Assembly (NCBI GenBank): GCA_035452965.1
Contig: DAOTCE010000013.1
Span: 62,001 to 126,000, forward strand
Direction of reading: 5' to 3'
Length of the DNA: 64,000 nt
DNA from: Candidatus Paceibacterota bacterium
Lineage (GTDB): Bacteria; Verrucomicrobiota; Verrucomicrobiia; Limisphaerales; UBA8199
In this document: positions 18,701 to 27,084 of the stretch, one piece after another
Numbering within the stretch: the stretch's first letter is position 1
Layout: the number at the start of each line of letters is the position of its first letter
The notes under the pieces: generated by a model
What the model saw: only the letters and a program-made list of their open reading frames with translations
What the model was told of the DNA's origin: nothing
Database searches by the model: none
Program-made: the position numbers and the translations under genes

Positions 18701-19428
18701 CAGACGGCAATGTTCGCAGCGCTGACGCCGTCGGCGTGGGTAAAGGACCCGCCGGCGTAAAGGCTGGTTCCGCGCACAGCCAGAGCGGCGACGGCGCCGG
18801 AGCCGTCGTCGTTGTCAACGCCCGACCCCAGAGCTGACCAATCTGCCCCATTCCAGCAGGCGATGTTCGTGGCGCTGATGCCGCCCGCGCCAGTGAACAC
18901 GCCGCCCACATAGACATTTGTCCCGCTAACCGCGAGAGCCAGCACAAGTCCGCCCACCCCGTCGCCCAGCGCCTCCCAGGCCGTCCCGTTCCACCTGGCG
19001 ACATTGGAGGCGCTGATGCCGCCCACGCTGCTGAAATCGCCACCGACGAAGAGGCTCGTGCCGCTGACGGCCAGCGCGTGAATGACTCCGTCCACCCCGG
19101 GTGGCGCCACGAACCGCCCGTCCCAGTTGTTATCGCCCTCGACCGCAGATTCGCGGGGGCCGCCGGCGAAGGCACCCGATGCGGAAGCTGGACTGGCGGT
19201 GGTTGACCTCACGAAGCGGGGCCCACTCCCGGGGGCGGCGACCATGGTCCAACCGCGGGCATCGAGGGTGCCGGAGAAGCCGCGGGTGAGGTCCAGTGTG
19301 CCATCCGGCGCGAGTTGGGATGCCAGGGGTGCGGACGTTTGGGCACTCACGGGCGCTGCAACCAGCGGCCTTTGGACCGCCGAGAGGAGCAGTAACAAGC
19401 CAATCGCGGAGGCAAAGTAATTCAGCAT
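15736..19428 (-). CDS. Giant secreted protein: 14 propeller-like repeats, PPC-like domain, Ig-like repeats
   Basis: 1230 residues from ATG 19428 (the frame opens at 19662, but the signal peptide NYFASAIGLLLLLSAVQRP starts here). Fourteen repeats of 44-53 residues follow, each of the form WNGxxWSALGxGxxxxVxAL, then VxGxxVYVGGxFTxAGG and xxANNIARW. They resemble beta-propeller blades. Next come a domain with SIWWSWTAPTTDTVTISTAG and FDTVLAVYAG, like bacterial pre-peptidase C-terminal domains, then three Ig-like domains (each with YQWRxxGxxLPGAT and DAGNYSV). The C-terminal module ends in FPRRFYRAQSAP, a tail also found in the neighbouring amidase. No PEP-CTERM signal. It is probably a cell-surface or adhesive protein; its ligand is unknown. 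The amidase gene lies 131 bases upstream on the same strand. Confidence 0.85.
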   Translation of the reverse strand: MLNYFASAIGLLLLLSAVQRPLVAAPVSAQTSAPLASQLAPDGTLDLTRGFSGTLDARGWTMVAAPGSGPRFVRSTTASPASASGAFAGGPRESAVEGDNNWDGRFVAPPGVDGVIHALAVSGTSLFVGGDFSSVGGISASNVARWNGTAWEALGDGVGGLVLALAVSGTNVYVGGVFTGAGGISATNIACWNGADWSALGSGVDNDDGSGAVAALAVRGTSLYAGGSFTHADGVSAANIAVWNGSTWSALGDGLSDANPDNSAGVAALVVSGTDLIAGGSFTTAGGIAATNIARWDGSAWSALGDGTDGTVLALGASGPNVYAGGGFTTAGGVAAANIAVWNGSTWSALGNGVDELVFAIAVSGNNVYVGGAFTAAGNYPAGNIARWNGSAWTPLSSGVGGSVYALATNSTTLYVGGDFDTAGGLSANNLAQWNGFTWSALGAGSGNVPFGTVLKVAVSGVDVYVGGFFTVAGEYPANNIAHWNGSFWSALDAGVDGPVSALCISGTDLYVGGSFGTAGGVSAANIAKWDGGSWSALGGGMDDAVTAIAVVDADVYAGGSFTMAGGVPVHYIARWDGAAWNALGEGLDGPVFALAGSSPDLFVGGSFSTADGTITVNNIARWNGANWSELGLGMDDAVHALAVAGNGLYAGGDFTEAGGESATGVARWDGMAWSALGGGVNNAETNASVAALDVQGQVLFVGGSFTLAGTTEAANVARWDGANWTALGSGINQPVATLAVGGTDVYFGGNFTRAGDLPSYHFAQWHDAPAPPNDDFEKRILVSGALVVTNGDNTGGGRQMDEPYHAGIYGGRSIWWSWTAPTTDTVTISTAGTVFDTVLAVYAGAELSALAEVASNDDDPNGGVTSLVTFAATSGATYQIAVDGYNGNYGSVALRIVAGVPPIITAQPQGQTVMAGANVAFAVTATGTAPLSYQWRLAGTNLPGATASSLNLTDVQLADAGDYSVVVANDAGSVVSSDATLVVNAPPVIIAHPQGQTVSQGDDVTFTVIATGSPVLTYQWRFAGADLPAATGSSFTRANVQPADAGNYSVVVSNSFGGAPSSNATLVVLVPPAILTHPVSLTIPRGSNATFTVTAAGTEPLSYQWRFEGDDLPGATASSFTRTNSQPADAGNYSVMVTNLAGSVFSSNASLALSLPQALALSSPLRLENGQFQFTVTGAHDQIFSILASTDLSGWIPLSTNTLTNGLQVYTDSEATNFPRRFYRAQSAP

Positions 19429-19559
19429 GTGTTGTGGCAAGGTTGTATAGCAGGGCGATCGTTCCGGGCCGCGACGGTCTGGGGACTGCCAAACCGCCGC
19501 CTGCCCGGCCGAGAAGATTGTGACAAAAGAACTGGGCCGAGTAAAATTCCGCAGCCGGC

Positions 19560-22500
19560 TCACCGCGGCCGGAAGCGATAGAACCGCTGCCCAGACGACT
19601 GCGCCGGGTCGTGGACGACAGCCACGCTGCCATCGCCAGCTACCGTCAGCAACGGCAGCCACTTTGGCTTGGTGAGCGAGTCGGTATACTCCACTTCGTA
19701 TGTCTTTCCGGCTTCGGTCCCAAAGCTGAAGCTGAAGTTTCCGCCAACCATCCCAGCGTCGAGAAGCTCTGGCACTGGTGACGGCACGACGGTGCCGGCA
19801 TCCACCAGAGACTCGGGCTGGGCCGTTTCTTCCGCCTGTTCGGCCGGGGATGTATAGACGGTCACGTTGAAGCTTCGCGTGTCACTCAAACCGCCCGCGT
19901 CGGTGACCCGCACTGTCACGGCGACAGTGTAGTTGGTCTTGGCGACGACCCGGAAGTTATCCACGTAAATCGTATTGGTGAGACTGGCGCTGGTGTCACC
20001 CTTCGTAACCGCCAGGCTTTCCAGCACGCCCCAGTCACCCGTGACGGTGCCGTCGCCACTGAAGTTCTCGCATGGGTCACCCTTCAGGTCGTAGGTCAGA
20101 GTTTGCCAGGAGTTCGCGCTGACAGCCTTGCCGCCCGGCGCGACGCTGGAGGTGCCGGGAACCGTCGCCCCGACCCATTCAATCGGGCCTGTGGCGCCAC
20201 CGTTGGCGCCCACCGGCCCAGTCCCGCCCGTCTCGCGAACGCCCAGGGACACCTTCAGCGCGCGCGTGGAGTAGATGTCAAACCGCACGAGGTGGTTCAA
20301 GTCCACTGCGGGATTCGGCACCCCCGTGCCGTTGTAGGTGTTCAGACGCGCCCAGTTCGTGGTGGCGGAATTGACAAAGGCGAACAGGAACTTGCCCGCC
20401 TTGCCGCCGTGGCTGGGCGCATCGGTGACAACATCCATGTCGTTCGGCAAGTTCCGGAGGAAGTTAGCCGTGGTGGTGGAGTTTCGAGGCTCGTTGAAGC
20501 CGTATTGCGCGCCGACCGTGCCGGCCTCGAAGTTATTGAACGTGGTGCCGCCAATGGCGGGAGGCGTCCAACTGAACGCGCCCGCCGAGGAGACGGTCGC
20601 GCCGGAGGGGCCGCTCACCAGGCTGTAGGTCAGCGTGTTGGCCGGCAAGTCCGGATCGGTGGCGGACAGGTTGAAGCTCAGCGTCTGGCCATCGAGAGCG
20701 GTCTTGTCCGCAACGGACAATGCGGGAGCGAGGTTGACCTCGTTGACGGTGACGCTGAAGGTCTTCGTCCCGATCGCTGGGGGCGAGCCGTCGTCCGTGG
20801 CACGCACGGTGATGCTGTAAGTGCCGGGGCCTTGGGCCTCGGTCGGCGTCCACGCAAACACGCCGGTCGCCGAATCAACGCTCGCGCCCGCCGGCGCGCC
20901 GGCATCAAGACTCCAGGCAAAGGCGTCACCATCGGAGTCGGTGGCAGTGGCGGTGAAGGTCAGCGCCGCCAACTCATTGGCCGTCTTGTTGGCTATGGCG
21001 GCCACGATGGGCGCGTTGTTGACGTCGTTCACGGTCACGGTGAAGATTTGTGCCGCGCTCTTGGGCGGCTGACCTTCGTCGGTTACGCGCACGGTAATCG
21101 GATAAACGCCCGGGCCCTGCGCTTCGGAAGGCGTCCACGTGAAGGCGCCGGTGGCGGCGTTGATGCTTGCGCCTGCGGGCGCGCCGGCATCGAGGCTCCA
21201 GGCCAGCGTGTTGGCGGGCGCAACGATGAAGTTGTCGAGATAGACGTTATATGCCCCCAAGCCGCCGGCCGGCACAAAGGCCAACGCATCCAACACACCC
21301 TTGCCCGTCGTGGATTCGAGGATGCCATTGCCCGTAAAGCTGGTGACCGCCTCATCCGGGAGGCTGAAGACGACCGTCGTCCACGAGCCGGCGGCAATCG
21401 TGCGGCTCGGGTTCGGCGCGGTGCCGTTCAGGCTGGGCACCCCGACGAACTCAACTGTCCCGCTGACGCCGCCGTTGGCCCCGATGGCGGCCACGGTGCT
21501 GGTCTCGCGCAACGCCAGGCCCACCTTCAGCGCTTTGTCGGTGTACATATCGAACTTCAGCACGTGTCCTAAATAGAGAGTGGGGTTCGGCAGGTTCACC
21601 GCATTGTAGGTTGCCAGTCGCACCCACGGGTTGGTGGTGCCCGCCTTGAACGTCCACGACGCCCGGAGCACGTTGGCACCCGAGTGGCCGCTCGGGAAGC
21701 TGCTCACTACTTTGCAGTAGTTGGTCACGGTCTGATCCACGAAGGCACTGGTGCTGCCCGAGAAGTCCGGCTGCCGGAACATCACCGTCCCATCCACCGT
21801 CGGCGCGGTGTAGCTTTCGAACGTGGTCACGGTGACCGGAGACCAGGCGGATTCCGGATCGCTGGCGGCGGCGGTGAAGGTCAGGGCGGTCAGCTCATCC
21901 ACCGTCTTGTTCGCGAGCGCGTTCAAGACCGGCGGCTGGTTGGGCGAGGTCACCAGCACGGTGAAGGTCTTCGTATCGCTCAAGGCCGGCGTGCCGTTGT
22001 CGGTCACCTTCACCGAGATGGTATTCGTACTCGGGGCCTGCGCGCTGGAGGGCGTCCAGGCGAAGGCGCCGGTGCCCGGGTCAATAGTTGCGCCGGAGGG
22101 CGCGCCAACCAGGCTGAAGGCCAGCGTGTTGGCGGGCAGGTCCGCATCGGTCGCCGCCGCTGTGAGGCTCAGCGTCGCCCCTTCCGCGATGGTTTTGTTG
22201 GCGATGGCTGCCAGCACAGGGGCTTCGTTCACCTCATTGACCACGATCGCAAAGGCTTTCGTGTCAGCCAATGGAGTGGCCGCGTCATCAGTGACTCGAA
22301 CCGTGATCACGTTGGTGCCGGGCCCCTGGACTTCCGTCGGCGTCCAGGTGAACACGCCCGTGACCGGATCCAGGCTGGCTCCGGCGGGTGCGCCGCTGTC
22401 CAGGGTGTAAGCCAGCGAATTGGCGGGCAGGTCGGCATCCGCCGCCGCAAGCGAGAAAGTCAGCGCGCTCTTTTCGTTGGCGGTCTTATCGGCAATGGCC

Positions 22501-25500
22501 GGCAGGATCGGCGCTGCGTTCACTTCGTTCACAGTTACCGTGAACGTCTTGGCGTCGCTCATCTGCTTGCTGTTGGCGGCATCGGGGTTGTTATCCGTCA
22601 CCCGCACGGTGATGGGATAAGCCGCCGGTCCTTGCGTCTCGGTGGGTGCCCAGGTGAACACACCGGTGGCCGGATCAATGCTTGCGCCCGCGGGTGCGTT
22701 CGAATCCAGGCTGAAGGTCTTGCTGTTGGCCGGCAGGTCCGCATCCGACGCCGCCGCGGTGAACGTCAGTGTGCCGTTCTCGTTGACGGTCTTGCTGGAG
22801 ATGGGATTCAACGTCGGGGCGACGTTCACTTCATTAACCGCCACTGTGAACGTCCTGGTATCGCTCAGGTTGGGCAAAGCGTTGTCGGTAACCCGCACGG
22901 CGATGGTGTAGGTTCCCGGCCCCTGCGACTCGGTGGGGGTCCAGGCAAACGCGCCCGTACCGGCATTGATGGCCGCCCCGCCGGGCGCGCCGGGCTCGAG
23001 ACTGTAGGTGAGCGAATCGCCGTCCGGATCGCTGCCAGAGGCGGTGAGGGTCAGCGCGGTCTTCTCGTTGACCGTCTTGTTGGCCAAAGCCGCCAGCACC
23101 GGCGGGTTGTTGACGTCGCTCACAACCACTACGACGCTCTTGGCATCGCTCATCAGGCCGTCGCTCACCCGAACCATGATGATGTTGGTGGTGTTGTTCT
23201 GCGCGGGCGTCGGCGTCCAGGTAAAGACGCCTGTCGCGGGGTCAATCGCCGCCCCCGCGGGCGCGCCGGGTTCGAGACTGAAGGTCAACGGATGCACCGG
23301 CAGGTCCGGATCAGCCGGGATGGCCGCGAACGTCAGAGTGCGGGTCGGGCGGACGCGCTTGTCAGGGATGGCCGCCAGCGTGGGTGGCGTATTGACTTCG
23401 CCCACGGTGATCGTGACCGCCTGGCTATCGTTCAGCGCGGGCGAGCCGTCGTCGGTGATGCGCACAGTGACGCTGTAGGTGCCTGGCCCTTGCGCTTCGT
23501 TTGGCGCCCAGGTGAAGACGCCGGTCTCTGGATCAATGACGGCTCCGGGCGGCGCCCCGGCATCCAGGCTGAAGGCGATCTGGTCGCCCGGAATGTCGGA
23601 ATCCGTCGCACTGGCAGTGAAGCTCAGCAGGGCAAGCTCGCCAATCGCCTGGGCTGGGATTTCCGCCAGCACCGGCGCCGAATTCAGCTCGGCCACGGCC
23701 GCCGTAAAGGTCTTGGCATCGCTCTTGGCCGGCGAGCCGTTGTCTGTGACCCGCACCGTGATGGGATAATTGCCCGGGCCTTGCTCCTCGGTCGGTGTCC
23801 AGGTAAATGCGCCGGAGGCAGGATTGATGCTGGCCCCGTCCGGCGCACCGGCATCGAGACTGAAGGTCATGGTGAGGGCCGGGTTGGAATTGGACGCGGA
23901 TGCGGTGAAGCTCAGCAGCGCGCCTTCATTGACCGACTTGTTCGGGATGGTCGTCAGGCGCGGGCCGTCGTAAATCTCATTGACGGTGACAGTGAATGCT
24001 TGCGTGTCCGTCTGCGCCGGAGAGCCATAGTCCGTGGCCTTAACGGTGATGGTGTAGGTGCCCGGACCCTGGGCCTCAGTTGGCGTCCAGGAGAACAGAC
24101 CGGTTGTCGGGTCAATGGTGGCGCCGGTGGGCGCGCCGACCAGGCTGTAAGTAATGTTGTTCTCGCGCTCGTAAACGAAGTTATCGAGGTAGATCGTGTA
24201 GGCGCCCGTGCCCCCGGCGGGCACCAGCACGAGGTGTTCCAGCGCGCCTTTGCCGGTCACATCCTGAATGAAGCCGTCACCCGTGAAAGCGGTCACCGGC
24301 TCGAAAGGAATGTTAAAGCTGAGCGTCGTCCAGGTGGCGGCGGCGACGGAGCGTGTCGGGCTGGGGGTTCCGCTGGTGCTGCCGTTCACGCCAACCCACT
24401 CGATCGTGCCCGTGGTCCCGCCGTTGGCGCCAATGGCGGCGCTGGTCCCCGTCTCGCGAATGCCCAGACCCACTTTCAGGGCTTTGTCGGAGTAGATGTC
24501 GAACTTAAGCCTTTGGTTGATGCCGACAGTCGGGTTGGGGAGCGTTGCCGTGTTGTAGGTAGCCAGCCGCATCCAGGGATTGGGTTTGCTGGTCCCGAAG
24601 GTCCACTGCCCCTTGAGCATCTTGCTGGTGCGGCCCCCGCCGGAGGCTACGATTCTCGCATAGTTGGTCGCGGTCGTCAGAAACCCGCTGGTAGTCCCGG
24701 AGAAGCCGGGGTGGCGGAACATGATCGTTCCGTTGGCACTGTCTTCGTCATAGCTTTCGAAATTCGAGATGGTCACCGTCGAATCCGCCTCGTCGGCGTC
24801 GGTTGCCGAGGCGCTGAACTGGAGCAGGGATCCTTCATTGACGGTTCTGTTGGAGATGGCCGCCAGCACGGGCGCCACGTTTGCGGTCGTGGCGCTGTCC
24901 ACCGCGGTATAGGCCGAGTTGCCCCACGTGTTGTAAGAGCACACACGGTAGTAATAGGTGGTCGAACCGCTCAGTCCGGTGTTGACGTAAGAAGTCACGT
25001 TGGCGCCCACCGTGGCGATCTGGGCGTAGGTTCCGCCGGAGGAGGTGGCTCGCTCGATCTTGAAGCCGGTTTCGTCGCTGGAGTTCTGGGTCCAGGTCAG
25101 GTTGATTTGGCTGGTTGAAACTGCCGTCGCCGCCAGGTTGCTGGGCGCGCCCGGCGGCAAGCCGTCGGTTTTGGCGCTGTCCGTGTTTGAGTAGCCTGAG
25201 TTGCCGACCGAATTATAGGCCCGCACCCGGTACCAGTAGGTCGTCAAGGCCTTCAGGCCGGTACTGGTATAGGACTTCACATTGGCGCCGACGGTGGCGA
25301 TTTGGGTGAAGGGGCCGCCGGAGGCGGTGGCGCGTTCAATCTTGAAGCCGCTCTCGATGCCCGAATTGTCCGTCCAGGTGAGCTTGATCTGCGAGGCGTT
25401 CACCGTGGTGGCGGCCAGGCTGCTCGGGCCGGACGGAGTAGAGGAGGTGCCCTTGATCAGGTTCATGAAGTGCGTCCAGTTCCAGTACGGGCCGGGGTCG

Positions 25501-26105
25501 GTGTGGCTGTTGCAGTTGACGAAGCTGGAGCTGTAGCCCTGGTTGTACATCCATGAGCGCCAGGCGGAACTGGATTTCTGGCCATGGGCGATAATGTGAT
25601 TGCGGTCCTTGGCAATGCCGAACCTCTCCGCCACGTGCTTGTGCAGCGCGGCGGAGGCCTTATACATGGTATCGGTGAACCACGCCGGGTTGCTGACAAA
25701 GCCCTCGTGCTCGGTGCCCACCGAATAGCTGTTCCAACAACGGGCGTGCCAGGCGTAATAGGATTCCCGCACTAACTGCGAAATCTCGCCCGCCGCCGCA
25801 TCCGAGGAGGTATCCTTCCTGCCGTTGACCGTGTAATGGCAACTCGCCTGCACGCCACATTGCCGGAGATAAGAGGTGCCGGACAGGTAGTAGCCCTCCA
25901 TGGAATGAATTATGATGAACCTGTGGCCGTAGCCCGAGGTGCTGTACTTGGAGCAACTGACCGGCCGCCAGATCGCGGGGCCGTAGTCTGTGCTGGCGTA
26001 AACAGCCCCCGCACTGCCCAGCGCGCCCGCAGCCAGCATCAACCGACCGAAGATGGCCGAGGGTCGTTGATCTGTGCCGATGATCAAGGATGGTTCAGTT
26101 TTCAT
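19560..26105 (-). CDS. N-acetylmuramoyl-L-alanine amidase with FN3, cadherin-like and inserted jelly-roll-like domains
   Basis: About 2181 residues from ATG 26105 (a TTG at 26153 in the same frame is possible). After a hydrophobic leader (LMLAAGALGSAGAVYAS) comes an Amidase_2-type domain: FIIIHSMEGYY, the histidine-containing AHGQ, and NSHTDPGPYWNW, holding the expected zinc ligands. This domain cleaves the lactyl-peptide bond of peptidoglycan. Two FN3 domains follow (each with SQIxLTW and GFKIERAT), then eleven cadherin-like Ig repeats of about 95 residues (ANKTVNE; WTPTEAQGPGTY; VRVTD). Three repeats carry a large inserted domain (FESY; WxRLATYN; IYLDNF). The C-terminal module ends QRFYRFRPR. 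Probably a large envelope-associated or released hydrolase. Confidence 0.88.
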   Translation of the reverse strand: MKTEPSLIIGTDQRPSAIFGRLMLAAGALGSAGAVYASTDYGPAIWRPVSCSKYSTSGYGHRFIIIHSMEGYYLSGTSYLRQCGVQASCHYTVNGRKDTSSDAAAGEISQLVRESYYAWHARCWNSYSVGTEHEGFVSNPAWFTDTMYKASAALHKHVAERFGIAKDRNHIIAHGQKSSSAWRSWMYNQGYSSSFVNCNSHTDPGPYWNWTHFMNLIKGTSSTPSGPSSLAATTVNASQIKLTWTDNSGIESGFKIERATASGGPFTQIATVGANVKSYTSTGLKALTTYWYRVRAYNSVGNSGYSNTDSAKTDGLPPGAPSNLAATAVSTSQINLTWTQNSSDETGFKIERATSSGGTYAQIATVGANVTSYVNTGLSGSTTYYYRVCSYNTWGNSAYTAVDSATTANVAPVLAAISNRTVNEGSLLQFSASATDADEADSTVTISNFESYDEDSANGTIMFRHPGFSGTTSGFLTTATNYARIVASGGGRTSKMLKGQWTFGTSKPNPWMRLATYNTATLPNPTVGINQRLKFDIYSDKALKVGLGIRETGTSAAIGANGGTTGTIEWVGVNGSTSGTPSPTRSVAAATWTTLSFNIPFEPVTAFTGDGFIQDVTGKGALEHLVLVPAGGTGAYTIYLDNFVYERENNITYSLVGAPTGATIDPTTGLFSWTPTEAQGPGTYTITVKATDYGSPAQTDTQAFTVTVNEIYDGPRLTTIPNKSVNEGALLSFTASASNSNPALTMTFSLDAGAPDGASINPASGAFTWTPTEEQGPGNYPITVRVTDNGSPAKSDAKTFTAAVAELNSAPVLAEIPAQAIGELALLSFTASATDSDIPGDQIAFSLDAGAPPGAVIDPETGVFTWAPNEAQGPGTYSVTVRITDDGSPALNDSQAVTITVGEVNTPPTLAAIPDKRVRPTRTLTFAAIPADPDLPVHPLTFSLEPGAPAGAAIDPATGVFTWTPTPAQNNTTNIIMVRVSDGLMSDAKSVVVVVSDVNNPPVLAALANKTVNEKTALTLTASGSDPDGDSLTYSLEPGAPGGAAINAGTGAFAWTPTESQGPGTYTIAVRVTDNALPNLSDTRTFTVAVNEVNVAPTLNPISSKTVNENGTLTFTAAASDADLPANSKTFSLDSNAPAGASIDPATGVFTWAPTETQGPAAYPITVRVTDNNPDAANSKQMSDAKTFTVTVNEVNAAPILPAIADKTANEKSALTFSLAAADADLPANSLAYTLDSGAPAGASLDPVTGVFTWTPTEVQGPGTNVITVRVTDDAATPLADTKAFAIVVNEVNEAPVLAAIANKTIAEGATLSLTAAATDADLPANTLAFSLVGAPSGATIDPGTGAFAWTPSSAQAPSTNTISVKVTDNGTPALSDTKTFTVLVTSPNQPPVLNALANKTVDELTALTFTAAASDPESAWSPVTVTTFESYTAPTVDGTVMFRQPDFSGSTSAFVDQTVTNYCKVVSSFPSGHSGANVLRASWTFKAGTTNPWVRLATYNAVNLPNPTLYLGHVLKFDMYTDKALKVGLALRETSTVAAIGANGGVSGTVEFVGVPSLNGTAPNPSRTIAAGSWTTVVFSLPDEAVTSFTGNGILESTTGKGVLDALAFVPAGGLGAYNVYLDNFIVAPANTLAWSLDAGAPAGASINAATGAFTWTPSEAQGPGVYPITVRVTDEGQPPKSAAQIFTVTVNDVNNAPIVAAIANKTANELAALTFTATATDSDGDAFAWSLDAGAPAGASVDSATGVFAWTPTEAQGPGTYSITVRATDDGSPPAIGTKTFSVTVNEVNLAPALSVADKTALDGQTLSFNLSATDPDLPANTLTYSLVSGPSGATVSSAGAFSWTPPAIGGTTFNNFEAGTVGAQYGFNEPRNSTTTANFLRNLPNDMDVVTDAPSHGGKAGKFLFAFVNSATTNWARLNTYNGTGVPNPAVDLNHLVRFDIYSTRALKVSLGVRETGGTGPVGANGGATGPIEWVGATVPGTSSVAPGGKAVSANSWQTLTYDLKGDPCENFSGDGTVTGDWGVLESLAVTKGDTSASLTNTIYVDNFRVVAKTNYTVAVTVRVTDAGGLSDTRSFNVTVYTSPAEQAEETAQPESLVDAGTVVPSPVPELLDAGMVGGNFSFSFGTEAGKTYEVEYTDSLTKPKWLPLLTVAGDGSVAVVHDPAQSSGQRFYRFRPR

Positions 26106-26454
26106 AGAATGTTCTGTTCTGGCTGGTGTCGTTCTGACGGTTTTTTTGTTCAAGGGAAAAGCGGTAAGGCAAGCGGGTCATGCGCCCGTCTCCCAATGGG
26201 AAAAGCCGCTGCAAAAACTGTCGTGGATGCAAAACCAAGGCCCGCCCCCATTGTGTGCAAAGAGTATGGATGTCGAGACCATGGCACTCCCCTCATTCTC
26301 GCCGGACTGCAAGATTCGCCCGGCAATCCATCCACCGCTGATGAACTGAAGTGATCCGCAATGTGGCCGCATTCTAGCTGTAAGAGAGCATTGCCGTCAA
26401 ACTTTTTGTTTCGCTTTTCTTGTTCAGCCAGACGCCTCTTACCACTGCCACTCT

Positions 26455-26537
26455 GTAGCGGCGGGCATCCTGCCGCCCGGACCGGTGTGCCCAGCCCAAC
26501 CGGCGCCCATTCCGCCGGGCAGGATGCCTGCCGCTAC
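26455..26537. repeat. Long imperfect inverted repeat (family G)
   Basis: The left arm from 26455 (GTAGCGGCGGGCATCCTGCC) pairs with the right arm ending at 26537 (GGCAGGATGCCTGCCGCTAC) with one mismatch. About 43 bases separate the two 20-base arms, and the centre is itself GC-rich and partly self-complementary. It abuts the truncated family A copy that starts at about 26549. Confidence 0.7.
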
Positions 26538-26548
26538 CGATTGGTGGC

Positions 26549-26612
26549 GGGCCGCCGCGCCGAGGCGGCCAAACGGTGGCGCTTTCGGCGAAAGCGCCCT
26601 GCCAGACTGAGG
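26549..26612 (+). repeat. Family A MITE-like element, left end missing
   Basis: Contains the two internal hairpins, the second a perfect GGCGCTTTCGGCGAAAGCGC palindrome, and the right terminus CCAGACTGAGG. The left inverted terminus is absent, replaced by sequence next to the family G inverted repeat. Confidence 0.7.
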
Positions 26613-26671
26613 GATTACAGACTGGTGTTTTAGCCGTTGAGTATCGCGGGCGTGTCGTTAGTCTCCTGTGA

Positions 26672-26846
26672 ATGGTCCTTGGCCTCGTATTGTGCGGCTT
26701 GCCGGCCTGGCACCTGGAAGCAGAGCTGGAGGGCCATAACTACAGCCCCGCTGAGATGCGCGCGCGCTTCGGCCAACTGAATGCGCTGGATTCCAGACAC
26801 GCCGCCGAGTTCATCATGACCCAAACCAATGCCGTGGATAGTAGGG
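26672..26846 (+). pseudogene. Protein-like fragment interrupted by a family A element
   Basis: From ATG 26672 the frame encodes a short hydrophobic start (MVLGLVLCGLPAWHLEAELE) and then GHNYSPAEMRARFGQLNALD and RHAAEFIMTQTNAVDS. This looks like real protein, with balanced helical composition unlike the shadow frames around it. The frame then runs straight into the family A element at 26847, where the translation turns into repeat-derived sequence. I do not recognise the parent protein. It could be the start of a decayed gene, or chance coding. Confidence 0.35.
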
Positions 26847-26925
26847 CCCCAGTCTTGGGTGGGGCCGCCTCGCCAAAGCGGCCAAACGGTGGCGCCTTCG
26901 GCGAAAGGGTCCTACCAGACAGAGG
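26847..26925 (+). repeat. Family A MITE-like element, full-length copy
   Basis: 79 bases, the same length as the copy at 13240-13318, with termini CCCCAGTCTTGG and CCAGACAGAGG. The two internal hairpins have decayed slightly (GCCGCCTCGCCAAAGCGGC; GGCGCCTTCGGCGAAAGGGT). It terminates the protein-like fragment to its left. Confidence 0.75.
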
Positions 26926-27084
26926 GATTACTGTAAATTCACGAGTCCGCTTGTGGGGGTTGCAAGCGCAACCACTGGCAACGCATGTTCTTTTGGGAGG
27001 CCGCGCCCCTCAAGCCAGACCGCTCCGGGCGGCTGACGCGCACTCCCGCGGCCAACCCGGAGCGCGAAGCCACGAGAGCACGCG

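Larger units (their letters stand above)
26106..27084. other. Repeat-rich intergenic region with a gene fragment
   Basis: About 980 bases. It holds a long inverted repeat (26455-26537), two family A element copies (26549-26612 and 26847-26925) and, between them, a protein-like fragment (26672-26846). The first 350 bases show no convincing gene. Promoters for the divergent amidase and decarboxylase-like genes must be here, but none is clear. Confidence 0.55.

Noticed and set aside
20103..21572. 489-residue plus-strand open frame
   Set aside because: Antisense to the amidase gene's repeat region. Long stop-free shadows are expected in GC-rich DNA.
21684..25118. 1144-residue plus-strand open frame
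   Set aside because: It is the shadow of the cadherin-like repeats of the amidase gene. Its apparent repeats mirror those on the real strand and have no known domain character.
26110..26151. TGTTC boxes upstream of the amidase gene, possibly the same operator as at 39 kb
   Set aside because: The boxes at 26110, 26115, 26130 and 26147 are not spaced by a helical turn, so they do not form an array like those at 39 kb. Probably chance in a T-rich tract.
26270..26340. Possible tRNA-like segment
   Set aside because: A GATTCG-type stretch is present but no cloverleaf with matching acceptor and T arms can be drawn.
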